Positions 1 through 10,662 of a stretch of 64,000 nucleotides of DNA are shown here, in pieces. Each line of letters begins with the position of its first letter. Within the stretch, counting starts at the first letter, position 1. The notes beneath the pieces were generated by a model, which worked only from the letters and a program-made list of their open reading frames with translations, was not told the DNA's origin and searched no databases. Source of the stretch: CAVVUC01 sp963751395 (GTDB taxonomy: Bacteria; Verrucomicrobiota; Verrucomicrobiia; Chthoniobacterales; Chthoniobacteraceae); assembly GCA_963751395.1 (NCBI GenBank), contig CAVVUC010000002.1, forward strand, positions 1,922,001-1,986,000, in the 5' to 3' direction. The translations under genes and the position numbers were made by a program.

Positions 1-3000
1 GGTGAGCGTGCCGCCGTTAAAGGTGAACACGCTGCTCGTTCCAGTGTTCAAGAGCAGGGCGTCCGTGTTGATTGTCCCGCCGTTGAAGACGACGCTGCCA
101 CGGCGCACATCCATCGTTCCGGTGAGGCCGGCGTTGGTCACTGTGAGCGTGCCATTGGTCACCGTCAGCACGTTGCCGCTGGAACTTCCAGTCTTGCCGA
201 CATACAGCGCTCCTGCCGCCAGACGGCGCCTCCGGAGCCGATCGTGAGTTGATTGTTCGACCCGTTGTTGCCCAGGTTAACATCGCGGCTGATAGTCCAG
301 ACCGAACCGGTGCCGGTGACGCTGACGATATTGCTGTTGCTCAACGAGCCGGTGCCGATCCATGCGTCGCGGTTGGTGGCAACCTGGCCGCCATTGGAAA
401 TGGTGAGCTGACTGGTTCCGCCCGCATTGCCCACGAACAGATCGTTTCCCATGCTCCAGAGCGAACCGCTGCCGTCCACCAGCGCGGTGTTGCCGCTGGC
501 GGAGTTGTAAAACCCAATGTGTCCCGAACCAGCGGTCGAGAGCCTGCCGCCGCTGGAAATCGTCAACGAGTTGCTGGTGCCGGTGATGCCGTCGTAGAAA
601 TTGCCGGCATTGGTCCAGATCGAGCCGGTGCCTGTGATGAGGACCGAGTTTCCGTTGCCGCCCGTACTGTTGCCCAGGCCGGCATCCACCGCGCTGGTGA
701 CGCTGCCGCCGCTGCTGATCACGAGCTGGTTGCCCGTGCCCGTGTTACCGACGTAGAGGGAATTGGTGTGGGTCCATTGCGAACCGCTTCCCGTCACGGT
801 GGCCGTGCGGCTGGAGCCGGAATAGAAACCGGCGCCGAGGGTGTTGCCAGAAGTGTTCTGCACCACGCCGCCAGTCTGGATGAGAAGGCTCGTCGTGCCA
901 TTGAATGCGCCGGTGCCGGCGGTCTGGAGGATGCCCGCGTTGACCGTGGTCGCGCCCGAGTAGGTGTTCGTTCCGCTGAGCGAAAGCGTTCCCGCGCCGT
1001 TCTTGATCAACGCGATGTCACCGATCCCTCCCGCCGTTCCCGCAATGCTTCCCGCGAAAGTCGTCGAGCCGCTTGCCGGGTTGATCGTCAACGTGCCGGT
1101 GGTGCTGGCCGTGCTGTTCTTGATCGTGCCGGTGGCATCGCCGCCGAGCGATGCCAGGCTGTCGCTGAAGGAGGCCAGGTTAAAAATGCCGCCGGAGTTG
1201 AGCGTCAGTGCGGTCTCCGGAGAAGTGGGCAGGACATTCGAAGCCCCCAGTTGCAGCAAGCCGCTGTTCTGAACGGTCGTCGGCCCATTGTAGCTGCTGG
1301 CCACGTTGAGCACCAGCGTCGTGCTGTCCACAATCAGATCCGAGTTCGGGCTGCTGCCGCTAATGCCAGACGTGTTGATATTTACGGTTCCGCCCCCGGC
1401 AATCGTCAGCGTCGTGCCATTCTTTGCGACGCCTCCGGTAAGATTCAAAATGCCGCCACCGGCGCTGATCGTCGCGTGCGTGGCGATGTTGATTGCGCCT
1501 CCGAATGTGCTTGTTCCCGTGTTCGTCAGCGCTCCGCCATTGCCGATCCCGCTGCCATTCAACGTCAGCGTCTCGGCGTTCGAATAGTTGACGTTACTGA
1601 GCTGCAAGGCCGCTCCGGTCCCCGACACGGTGGTTCCGTTTGCCGTCGTGCCGAGAGCACCATTTGTGTTTACCTGCAAGGTGCCGGCGCTGATTGTGAC
1701 CCCGCCGGCAAACGTATTCGCAGCGCTCAAGGCCACGGTCCCGGAGGTATTCTTCGTAACGGATCCGCTGCCGGCGAGGACCGCGCTGATCGTGCCGCTC
1801 TGCACGAGATACGACGTGCCGGTGAGCGTCCCGCTGCCAATGATCGAACCGCTCGACAGAGTCAGCGTGCTGATCGTTTCGAGATACGACTGCAAATCAA
1901 ACGTGCCGCCAGAAACCGTTACCGCTCCTGTGTCCGCGAGCCGCTCCGACGCTCCAAGTTGCAACGTGCCGCTGGTGATCGTCGTGCCGCCGGTGTAGGA
2001 GTTGGAACCGCTCAGCAACACCGTGCCGGCTGTCGTTTTGGTCAAAGCCGCCGTGCCGCTGAGTGCCGCGCTGATCGTGCCGCTCTGCGCGAGATACGAC
2101 GTGCCGGTGAGTGTTCCGCTCCCGATGATCGAGCCGCTGGACAACGTCAGCGCGCTGATCGTTTCGAGATACGACTGCAAATCAAACGTGCCGCCAGAAA
2201 CCGTTACCGCTCCTGTGTCCGCGAGTCGTTGCGACCCGCCAAGTTGCAATGTGCCGCTGTTGATCGTGGTGCCACCGGTGTAGGAGTTGGAGCCGCTCAG
2301 CAACACCGTGCCGGCTGTCGTTTTGCTCAAAGCCGCCGTGCCGCTGAGTGCCGCGCTGATCGTGCCGCTCTGCGCGAGATACGAGGTGCCGGTGAGCGTC
2401 CCTGTGCCGATGATCGAACCGCTCGAAAGTGTGACTGCGCTGATCGTTTCGAGAAACGCCTGCAAATCAAAAGTGCCGCCGGAGACATTCAACGCGCCAC
2501 CATTCGCGAGGCGCTCGGATGCGCCGATTCGGAGCGTGCCGGAACTGACCGTCGTGCTGCCGCTGTAGGTGTTCGAGCCGTTCAACAGCATGACGCCCGC
2601 GCCGGTTTTCGTCAGGCTGCCGGTGCCGCTGATCGCGCTGGTGACCGTGTAAGTCTGCGACGGATCGACCTGAATTGTGCTGGCAGGGCTGCCAAGTGTA
2701 ATGCTGCGCGAGGTGCTGAATCCGCTGGCGACTTCGAGGGTGCCGGCGTTGAGCGTGAGGGCGGCGGATGTCGCGCCCAGGCTGGCTGTATTGCTGACCA
2801 CAACCGTTCCGCCGTTGATGGTTGTGGCGCCCGTGTAGGTGTTCGTGGCGGAAAGGGTCAGTGTCCCGCTGCCGTTCTTCGTCAGTCCACCGGTGCCGCT
2901 GAGCACGCCGCTGTCAGCCACGTTACCCGAACCAGTGACCGTCATCAAAAAGCCGCCGTTGGCAACGCTGCCGGTAAGCGTGAGCGTACCGCCATCGGAG

Positions 3001-5516
3001 GCGATGGTCGATGCGGATGCAAGCGTCAACGCGCCGCTCCATGAGTTGTTGTCGCTCATGTTGCGAAGCGCGCCGTCACTCGCGACGCCACCGCCGTTGA
3101 GAATCAACGACTCGCCGGCCACTGCAATCCCGCCCTGCACTTGCAAGGCCGCTCCAGCCGTGACTGTGACGCCGGCAGCGCCGCTTCCCAACGCGCTGGA
3201 GTTCTGTAGGTTCAAGACGCCGGCACTCACGGTGGTCAGGCCGGAATAGGTGTTCGATCCTGAGAGCACCAGCGTTCCCGCGCCTAGTTTGGTTAAAGTG
3301 AAAGCGCCGGAGACAGCGGCGGAGATGTTCATGTCGGTGGCCGCAGTTCCATCGTTGATGGTAAACGTCCGGTTGGCACCCAGCGCCAGGTTGCCGCTGA
3401 CGGTTGCCGTGGTGCTGTCGGCGTTGCCGGTAACATTCGCCCCCAGTGTCAGCACGCCCGTGCCGGTGGTGACCGCGCCACCCGTCATGCTGTTAAGTTT
3501 CACAGTATCCGAGAAGTTATTCAGGTCCAAAAGACCCGAGTTGAAGATATCGACCAGAGCGGCGGTATTGATCTGGGTGGAAGCGCCATACCGGACCACA
3601 TCCGCATTCGCGCCGCCGATGCCATCGCCAATCACCAAGTCTGACTTGATCGCGTCAATGCCGGCTGTTTTCGCGAAGATCAGCGTGCCGGAGTTCACGA
3701 TGGTCGTACCGGTGAAAGTGTTGTTCCCACCGCCGCTGAAAGTGACGTTGCCCGAGCCATTGAGAGTCACGCCGCCCTTGTTGCTGATGATGCCGCTAAG
3801 GATCGCATCACCCGTTCCGGTAAAGGTGAGGATATTCGCCGCGCTGCCGCCAGTATTGGCCCCGCCGCTAACCGTCAAGAGCCCTGCATCGAGACCAATG
3901 GTGCTTGCCGAGCCCAGCGTGAACCCGCCACTCAGCGTATTTGAACCGTTGATGTTTCGCAGGGCACCGTCGTTGGAGATACCGCTGCCGCTGAGAGTGA
4001 GCGCGCCGGAAAGCGAGACTCCACCCTGAACCTGCAACGCCGCACCGGCGGCAACCGTCGGCGTTGCTGTGCCAAAAGCGCTGCTGTTTTGAATATTCAC
4101 CACACCGGCATTGACCAGCAGATCGTTGATCCCGTTGGTTCCACTGAGCACCAGCGTCCCCGCGCCGGCTTTGGTGATGCTGTGGGCGCCGATGATGTTG
4201 GCCGAAACGAGGAGGTCGGTCCCCGCGCTTCCGCTTGCGATGGTGAATATACGGTTTGCCGCGATGCCGAGATTGCCGCTGATCGTGGCGGTGGTGGACG
4301 ATGCGTTCGTGCTGAGATCCGCGCCGATGGTCAATGTGCCGCTGCCGGTGCTCACAATGCCGCCGGTAAGTGTCAACCCGCCGATCGTGTCCGTAAAGTT
4401 GTTGAGGTTGAGCTGGCCGGATGAATTCACCGTCACTGCCACGTTGTTGATCTGGTTGGACGCATTGAACTGCACCACATCCGTGCCGGTGCCGTCGCCG
4501 ATCGTCAGCGCGCCCGCAACCGCATTTTTCCCGGCTGTTTTCGAGAGGATCAGCGTGCCTTCGTTCACCACGGTTGTGCCGTTGTAAGTATTGGCCGTCC
4601 CGCCGCTGTAAGTCACCGTCCCGGCCCCAACCTTCGTGACAATGAAGCCGTTGCCGCTGATCACGCCGCTCAGTGTCAGGTTGCCGGAATCGGAACCAAT
4701 GGTGGTAGCGGAGCCGAGCGTGATGTTGCCACTGAGCGTGTTGGTGCCGCTGAGGTTGCGCAAAGCGCCATCACTGGCGAGTCCGCTGCCGCTGATTGTT
4801 ATGCCCCCGCCGACGGAAATGCCGCCCTGCAACTGGAGTTGCGCGCCGCTGGATACAGTCGTCGCCCCTGCCGTGCTGCCGAGCGCGTTGCTGTTCTGGA
4901 TGTTCACCGCGCCGGCGCTGATGGTCGTGGCTCCGGAGTAGGAGCTGCTCCCCGCCAGCGTGAGAGTGCCCGAGTCGATCTTGGTCAATCCGCCGCTGCC
5001 GCTGATCGAGCCGTTGATATTGGTGTTGTAGTTGCCGCGAACGGTGAGCAGAAAGCCGCCATTATTCACGTTTCCGCCGAAGATCAGATTCCCCGCACTG
5101 GCATTCCACGTCTGCGCGGCACCTAGTGTGATGGCGTTGTTAATCGTCTCGGTGTTGATGCTGCTGTTCGTTACACCTCCGGAATTGATGGTGTAAGTGC
5201 CCGTGCCGCCGAGCACGAACACGCCGGCTGTGCTGTTGAAAGTGATCGATCCCGCAGTGAAAGCACCGCTCAACAGCGGTGCCAGCCCGTTCGTTCCGCT
5301 AAAGATAAGCAGGTCGCCCGAAGCCGGTGCCTGATTCGGGCTCCAGTTGGCGGTGGTGGTGATGTTGCTGTTGCCCCCGGTGCCAGTCCACGTCAACGTC
5401 GCAGCCTCTCCCCGAATCGCGGAAAGCAAGGCAATACAGACAGTCAGCGCAAGCGCGACCGGCTGTCTTGGAATGCCGCGTTGGCACGCAGTATTTCGCC
5501 TCTTTCTCAAAAACAT
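1..5516 (-). CDS. Autotransporter-associated beta-strand repeat exoprotein, 3'-partial and frameshifted
   Basis: Very large secreted repeat protein. It opens with a basic n-region, a hydrophobic core (residues about 20-36) and an Ala-x-Ala type cleavage site (GEA/ATLTW). The rest is Gly/Ser/Thr/Asn-rich strand-turn units with the recurrent core 'GAGTLVLSGTNTYSG.TT', the hallmark of the autotransporter-associated beta-strand (PATR) family that drives passenger stacking outside the cell. The main reading frame stops at 165, but the reading frame one base over continues as AGALYVGKTGSSSGNVLTV and runs off the window edge, so a 1-nt frameshift lies at about 211-230 and the true C-terminus (barrel or sorting signal) is not in view. 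Three near-identical 95-residue units lie in the middle. No strong Shine-Dalgarno precedes the ATG at 5516. A surface adhesin or sheath role is inference. Confidence 0.85.
1786..2640 (-). repeat. 285-bp tandem repeat, three copies, inside the beta-strand repeat gene
   Basis: Unit starts at 1786, 2071 and 2356 share the same opening (ctgatcgtgccgctctgc) at exactly 285-bp spacing. Each unit is 95 codons, so the frame is preserved. Copies one and two are almost identical; the third diverges after about 2570. Each unit encodes a block containing GGTFDLQSYLETIS and SSGSIIGSGTLTGTSYL. Recent in-frame duplication is the simplest explanation. Confidence 0.9.
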
Positions 5517-5971
5517 TACGAAGACTGTAGCAACAATAATGCCGACTTGGTTTTGCGGGGAGTGCTTCTTTTACCGCCCACTGCGAAAGCAGGGAACTGA
5601 GCCAAGCCTCCGACGGATGCCTTCTCAGCGGCGGAGCGGGAACCGGCTTGCACACTTAGCGGGTGTGATTGAATGAGAGTCCAAACTCACGGCGAGAAAT
5701 CCCTCCGGGACTGCGGACATTAGCCTGCTCGCCCACCAGCCGACCGCCACTATTCCCCTCCGCCGCCTCGGTGGTGAAGCTAGCAGCGCGAGCGACAACA
5801 ACCGGATTGCCGCACAAATGAATGAATCGCCCGGCTCTCTGCGTGCCACTTCTCATCAAATCCCCTGTTTCAATAGAACTCAATCGCTCTGGCGTTACTC
5901 CTGCTATTGACCAACGCAAGGCCAAAGCAAACCCCGGCCAAAATCAAAACAATCAAAACAAAGGCAAGAAC
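5517..5971. other. Intergenic region between the divergent repeat-protein and pilin genes
   Basis: About 455 bp separating two divergently transcribed genes, so it should hold both promoters. Short open frames here overlap one another on both strands and look like noise. The last 40 bases before the pilin are rich in A and C (caaaacaatcaaaacaaagg), like the leaders of other exported-protein genes in this window. No tRNA, terminator or clear operator was recognised. Confidence 0.5.
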
Positions 5972-6373
5972 ATGTTACAGAAACTGAACAAGAACCGCGG
6001 GGGCTTTACCCTCGTTGAAATCATGATCGTGGTGGCCATCATCGCCCTCCTGGCGGCGATTGCCGTGCCGAACTTCCTGCGTGCCCGCAAGCGTTCGCAA
6101 GCGACCCGTGTGCTGGAGGACTTGCGCATGCTGGACTCGGCGCTGGATCAATACGCCGTGGAAACCAACAAGACCTCGACCACTGTGGCGACGTTCGGGG
6201 ACCTGAAGAACTACATCAAGACCGGCTCGACGCTTTACACGACGGGCAAGGATGTCTTCGGCACCACGTATGGCGATGCGTTCACGGTGGATACGGTCAT
6301 CAAGGTCAACTCCACGACCTTCGATGCCCTATCCGACGTGGCTCCAGCCGAGTTCTGGTCGCCTTACAAGTAA
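5972..6373 (+). CDS. Type IV pilin / GspG-like major pseudopilin
   Basis: A 133-residue prepilin-like protein. It has a short basic leader (MLQKLNKNRGG), a prepilin-peptidase site GG/FTLVE with Glu at +5, and a hydrophobic N-terminal helix (IMIVVAIIALLAAIAVPNF), followed by a helical stalk and a small globular domain ending EFWSPYK. The start at 5972 is preferred over an in-frame one at 5822 because it puts the leader peptide at its normal length and has AGGCAAG just upstream. Known role of the family: peptidase-cleaved subunit of type IV pili or type II secretion pseudopili at the inner membrane. No pilus or secretion machinery genes lie beside it, so it is an orphan. A strong palindrome follows at 6477-6503. 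Confidence 0.88.
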   Translation: MLQKLNKNRGGFTLVEIMIVVAIIALLAAIAVPNFLRARKRSQATRVLEDLRMLDSALDQYAVETNKTSTTVATFGDLKNYIKTGSTLYTTGKDVFGTTYGDAFTVDTVIKVNSTTFDALSDVAPAEFWSPYK

Positions 6374-6476
6374 TCCCACCAGACCATTAACGACATCTCC
6401 TTTGGCTTGCAGCTGCACCAGCTGGCCGGTAGGTGGAGCGTGCGTCTGATTCAAAATGTTGTTGTTGTGAAAACTG

Positions 6477-6503
6477 CGCAGGCGTCTGAAACAGACGCCT
6501 GCG
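6477..6503. repeat. Perfect 11-bp inverted repeat downstream of the pilin gene
   Basis: Arms cgcaggcgtct and agacgcctgcg are perfectly complementary around a 5-nt loop (gaaac). It sits between the convergent pilin and hybrid-kinase genes. There is no T-tract after it, so it could be a bidirectional transcript-end hairpin or one of the dispersed REP-like palindromes that recur in this window. Confidence 0.7.
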
Positions 6504-6624
6504 TCTATGTGAACTCCGCGTTAGCGTTTCACGCCAACGCCTTTTAGACACGCTGGCACGCGTTGTTTGTCTTTTCCCAAAGCCGAAGCTTCGGTATGAA
6601 TCCCGATCGTCTTTGGAAATGGTA

Positions 6625-8565
6625 TCAGCCCTGCAAGACCGGCCGGGGACGCTCCCGCTCCAGGATCTTTGCAACCGTTCGCAGCAGGACGTCCGGGTTG
6701 AACGGCTTCTGCAAGAAATCCACCTGGGAGCCGACGACTGCATGACAGAGGAGCTCGTCATCGGTGTAACCGGACATGAACAGCACCTTCACTTCCGAGC
6801 CGGCGCTCCGAATTCTCTCCACCAGCTCGCGTCCGCCCATCTGCGGCATGACCATGTCGGTAATCACCAAGTCCACCTTCGCGTTGCATTTGTTGAAAAC
6901 CTCAAGCGCAACTTCGCCGTCGTCGGCTTCGAGAACGGTGCAGCCTGCGCCTTCGAGAACGCGGATCGCCATTTTGCGCAAAGGTTCATCATCATCGACC
7001 AGGAGAATGGTTTCGTTGCGCTGACGCCGGGGGCTGACCTCAGCGGGCTCCGGCCTGGCGACCGCCGCTTCCTGCAGATGCGGAAAATAGATCGAGAAGG
7101 TCGTGCCCGCTCCCGGCATGCTGGACACAGTGATGAAGCCCTCGGCCCGTTTCACGATGGTCTGGCAGGTGGACAGGCCCAGGCCGGTGCCTTTGTCCGC
7201 CGCCTTTGTCGTGAAGAATGGCTCGAAGATCTGCTCCAGGATTTCGGGTGACATTCCGGTGCCGGTGTCGCTGATTTGGAGTTCCACAAATTCGCCCGGG
7301 CGCGAACCGGAAATCTTTGCGGATGTTTCCGCCGAGACGATGACATTTCTCAAGGCGATCGTGAGCGTTCCGCCGTGAGGCATGGCGTCCCGGGCGTTGA
7401 TTGCCATGTTGAACACCAGTTGCTCAAGATGGCCCGGGTCGGCCTTGATCATCCACAGACCGTCGGGCACGGAAAGATTCAGCGAAATGTTTTCGCGAAT
7501 GAGGCGGCGCAGAAGTCCGTGCATCTCCCTCAACGACACTCCGAGATTCAGCGCCACAGGTTGAAGAATCTGTTTGCGACTGAATGCAAGGAGCTGCCGG
7601 GTCAGTCGCGCGGAGTGTTCGCCCGCGCGGAGGATTTGCTCGGCGTCTCCGCGCAACGGATCGGCATCCGGCAGCCTGGCAAGGATGAGAGAGGAATAGC
7701 CCATCACCGCCGTGATCGCATTGTTGAAGTCGTGCGCGATGCTGCCGGCCAGCTTGCCGATCGCGTCCATTTTCTGTGACTGCCGCAATTCACTTTCCAG
7801 CTTCCGGTGCTCCGAGACATCCCTGAGAACGATGACGCACCCGGCGACGCTTTCCTCGCTGTATCGAATGGGAGCCGCGCTGTGCTCGATGTGGATGTTG
7901 GCACCGCTCCGCGTCAGAAGCAGGGTGGAGTTGGTGTTGGAACGGCTGCGCCCCTCCTTCAAGGCGCCCGCGATGAAGTCCTCCGGCGCCTGGCGCGTCG
8001 CCTCGTCGAGCAGGAAGATAATCTCCGAATAGTGACGGCCCGCACACTCGCCGGGCGTCCAGCCGAGCAGCCGCTCCGCAACGTCGTTCAGGAAAGTCAC
8101 CACCCCGTTTTCATCGGTGGTGATCACTCCGTCGGCGATGCTTCTGAGTGTGGTGGAAAGCCACCGCTCGCGTTCATGGGTGCGCTTTTCGGACTGATGT
8201 TTGTAGAGTGCCATCTCGATGCCGGCATGCAGGCCGCGCTCCTCGAAGGGCTTGATCAGGAAACCAAACGGATCGGTGATTTTTGCGCGCTGGAAAGTCG
8301 GCTCGTCCGAGTTTGCGGTCAGGAACACGATCGGAATTTTCTGGTTCGCCTGGATTGTCTCCGCGGCCTCGACGCCGTCCATGTTCCCCCGCAGTTGGAT
8401 GTCCATCAGGATCAGGTCGGGCTGGTTTTGCGCGGCAGTTTGAATCGCCAGTTCGCCGGTTCCCACAGTCACCGGCACGTCGTATCCGAGCCTTTTCAAC
8501 ATGGCCTGGAGATCCTTGGCGATGAGGCCCTCGTCTTCGACGATCAGTATTTGCGTCTTTTTCAT
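6625..8565 (-). CDS. Hybrid sensor kinase, REC-PAS-HisKA-HATPase-REC
   Basis: Cytoplasmic hybrid two-component protein of 646 residues. An N-terminal receiver (residues 1-120) has acidic D11/E12, phospho-acceptor D55 and K105. A PAS domain (about 135-255) follows, then HisKA with H278 in GSIAHDFNN, then a GHKL ATPase with N-box NMAINARDAM, G1 box DTGTG and FEPFFTTK...GTGLGLST. A second receiver (518-640) has D570 and ends with KPF. No membrane segment, so it probably takes its signal by phosphotransfer to REC1 and by PAS. ATG at 8565 is chosen over GTG at 8574 because AAGGAAG lies 8 nt before it. It begins 5 nt after the CHASE2 kinase stop, so the two are one operon and plausibly one phosphorelay. 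No DNA-binding output domain is present. Confidence 0.9.
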   Translation of the reverse strand: MKKTQILIVEDEGLIAKDLQAMLKRLGYDVPVTVGTGELAIQTAAQNQPDLILMDIQLRGNMDGVEAAETIQANQKIPIVFLTANSDEPTFQRAKITDPFGFLIKPFEERGLHAGIEMALYKHQSEKRTHERERWLSTTLRSIADGVITTDENGVVTFLNDVAERLLGWTPGECAGRHYSEIIFLLDEATRQAPEDFIAGALKEGRSRSNTNSTLLLTRSGANIHIEHSAAPIRYSEESVAGCVIVLRDVSEHRKLESELRQSQKMDAIGKLAGSIAHDFNNAITAVMGYSSLILARLPDADPLRGDAEQILRAGEHSARLTRQLLAFSRKQILQPVALNLGVSLREMHGLLRRLIRENISLNLSVPDGLWMIKADPGHLEQLVFNMAINARDAMPHGGTLTIALRNVIVSAETSAKISGSRPGEFVELQISDTGTGMSPEILEQIFEPFFTTKAADKGTGLGLSTCQTIVKRAEGFITVSSMPGAGTTFSIYFPHLQEAAVARPEPAEVSPRRQRNETILLVDDDEPLRKMAIRVLEGAGCTVLEADDGEVALEVFNKCNAKVDLVITDMVMPQMGGRELVERIRSAGSEVKVLFMSGYTDDELLCHAVVGSQVDFLQKPFNPDVLLRTVAKILERERPRPVLQG

Positions 8566-8570
8566 TTGCT

Positions 8571-10556
8571 TCACTTCCTTTCAGGAAAAACGATTTCGAA
8601 TGTGGTGCCCGAGCCGTTGAGCAGGGCGATGTTTCCGTCCATCTGCTCGGTCAGTGTGGTGACGATCTGCATCCCGAGGGATTCGGTGTTGCGGAAATCC
8701 ACGCCTTTCGGGAAACCGACGCCGTTGTCGGAGACTCTGAGGCGGAGTTTCTCGTCCTCGACGGGATCGAGAGAAATCTTGATCTCCCCGGGCTGGCCTG
8801 TCTTGAAGGCGTACTTGAAACAGTTGGTGACCAGTTCGTTCACGATGAGACCGCAGGGAACGGCGGAGTCGATGCCCAGCATGATCTGGTCGATCTCGAC
8901 GGCGATTCGCACGGCGCGTGAATTGCCGGCGAACGTGGAGACCAGGCCGGTGGTCAGGGACTTGATGTAGTCGGAGAAATCGATGCGCGAGAGGTCGGTG
9001 GACTGGTAAAGCTTCTCGTGGATCAGAGCCATCGAGCGCACCCGGTTGCGGCTTTCCGTGAAGACCTGGAGCGCCTCCGGATCCTTGATGTAGCCGGATT
9101 GGAGATTCAGCAGGCTGGAGATGATCTGAAGGTTGTTCTTTACCCGGTGATGAATCTCCTTCAGCAGCACGTCCTTTTCCCCCAACAAGGAGGTCAGGGA
9201 TTTGTTCGCGCGTGACAGCTCGATCGTGCGTTCCTCGACGCGGCGCTCCAACTCTTCGTTGGCGCTTTGAAGAAGTTCCTCGGCGCGCTTGCGCTCGATC
9301 AGGGTTCTTCGCAGGCGCAGTTGTTCCGCGGCCGAGCGGACCAGGTCATAGACGATGCTGAACAGGGCAATGGTGCCAAGGAGCGCCAGCGGGCCGACGA
9401 TTGGGATAAACACCCCCGCGCGATTGAATAGGAGAAATTGCAGCCCGACCCAGGCCGCGCCAGCCAGCAGAACCAACCCGAGGCGGATGATCGGCGAACC
9501 GAGCAAGAGACAGCAGCCGACCGCGGCAAGCGCCGCCACCGCCCAGATCGCAAGCGCAACCTGCCCGGACACCGGCTGGATGAATTCGCGGTGGAGCAGC
9601 GCGTTGATCACATTCAACTGGATTTCAGGACCGGACATGACTCCAAAGGCGGTCTGATGCTCGTCGTGCTGCCAGTTGCCGGCCGCTCCGACCACGACGA
9701 TCGCGCCCTTAAAATCGGCTCCGGCGCGGTAGTTGCGCTGCCAATATTCGGGGACAAAAATCTCAAAGAGGGATCTCGGCGGAAACCCCTTTCCCGGTTC
9801 CGCTGTCATTCGAAATGGACGGGACTGAAGATCGGAAGGAACAAGTTCCGGATGCCCTGACTTGATGACGGCCTGTGCCGCAAGTGAAACAGAATCGTTT
9901 TCCCCCGGGATCGCCCGGGTGCCAAGAAACTGGGCAAAGTTCACCCGGAATCGCGCCTCGCGAACGACGCCGTCCACATCCGGCCAGAAGTTCACAAAGC
10001 CCACGCGACTGTCCCGGCCCTGAGTTTGGGGAATCAGTTCCGTGGTCGGCAGCGTCAGAGTTGCGTCGATAGATTTGCGGCCCTGCCCGCCGGAGGAAAC
10101 GAAGTTGCTCCCGATAACCACCCGATCGCGATACCGTTCCAATGCGGCACGAAAGACTTCGTCGTCTGCGCTCGGCGTTGGAAAATTCAGGTCGAAGACA
10201 ACAACACTGGCCCCCGCTTCGATCAAGCGGTCGAGGATCAGCGCATAAACGCTTCGCGCCCACGGCCAGTGAGCGCTCATCAGGCCCAGAGCGCGTCCCT
10301 CCAGGGTCTTGTCGTCCTGGATTCCAAACAGCGCTTTCAGGTCCGCCTGCGCGTCGATGCTGATGGAGTCGTTGTCGATCGCGAGGAAGTGGAGTGCCGG
10401 GTTCGGTGTAGTTTTTCGCCCGTGCTTGACCAGATAATCGCGGGCAGCCAGCTCCGCCATGGTCAGGGCAGAATCCTGGGAGCGCGAAAACAACAGACCG
10501 GTCGCGCAAGCGATCAGGCCGACGATCAATAGAATGGAAGTGCGCCTCCAGAGCAT
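8571..10556 (-). CDS. CHASE2-domain membrane histidine kinase (HisKA_2 type)
   Basis: A 661-residue sensor kinase. TM1 lies at residues 8-24. A large extracytoplasmic CHASE2 domain (about 30-325, with FDLNFPTPSADD and the FVNFWPDVDGVVRE segment) is followed by three closely spaced TM helices (about 333-405), a heptad-rich linker (410-460), and a HisKA_2 dimerisation domain with LLKEIHHRVKNNLQII (H470 the likely phospho-histidine). The C-terminal GHKL ATPase has NELVTNCFKYAF, DNGVGFP and SLGMQIV. CHASE2 is a known sensory domain of unknown ligand. The start has GGGAGCG upstream. It is the first gene of an operon with the hybrid kinase and is divergent from an outer-membrane barrel gene and a FecR-domain gene, an arrangement suggesting it senses an envelope or surface state. 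Confidence 0.92.
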   Translation of the reverse strand: MLWRRTSILLIVGLIACATGLLFSRSQDSALTMAELAARDYLVKHGRKTTPNPALHFLAIDNDSISIDAQADLKALFGIQDDKTLEGRALGLMSAHWPWARSVYALILDRLIEAGASVVVFDLNFPTPSADDEVFRAALERYRDRVVIGSNFVSSGGQGRKSIDATLTLPTTELIPQTQGRDSRVGFVNFWPDVDGVVREARFRVNFAQFLGTRAIPGENDSVSLAAQAVIKSGHPELVPSDLQSRPFRMTAEPGKGFPPRSLFEIFVPEYWQRNYRAGADFKGAIVVVGAAGNWQHDEHQTAFGVMSGPEIQLNVINALLHREFIQPVSGQVALAIWAVAALAAVGCCLLLGSPIIRLGLVLLAGAAWVGLQFLLFNRAGVFIPIVGPLALLGTIALFSIVYDLVRSAAEQLRLRRTLIERKRAEELLQSANEELERRVEERTIELSRANKSLTSLLGEKDVLLKEIHHRVKNNLQIISSLLNLQSGYIKDPEALQVFTESRNRVRSMALIHEKLYQSTDLSRIDFSDYIKSLTTGLVSTFAGNSRAVRIAVEIDQIMLGIDSAVPCGLIVNELVTNCFKYAFKTGQPGEIKISLDPVEDEKLRLRVSDNGVGFPKGVDFRNTESLGMQIVTTLTEQMDGNIALLNGSGTTFEIVFPERK

Positions 10557-10662
10557 GGTTCGCGCTCCCTACAAGCCAGAAACATGCCTCTCGAACTTCA
10601 GCCGTCTCAATATTAAGACAAACTCACGTCAAGGCACACGCCGTGCTAAACAACGCAGAACG

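Noticed and set aside
249..3044. A 931-codon open frame on the plus strand
   Set aside because: It is antisense to the beta-strand repeat gene, Arg/Ala/Gly/Asp-rich and low-complexity, a shadow of GC-rich repeats.
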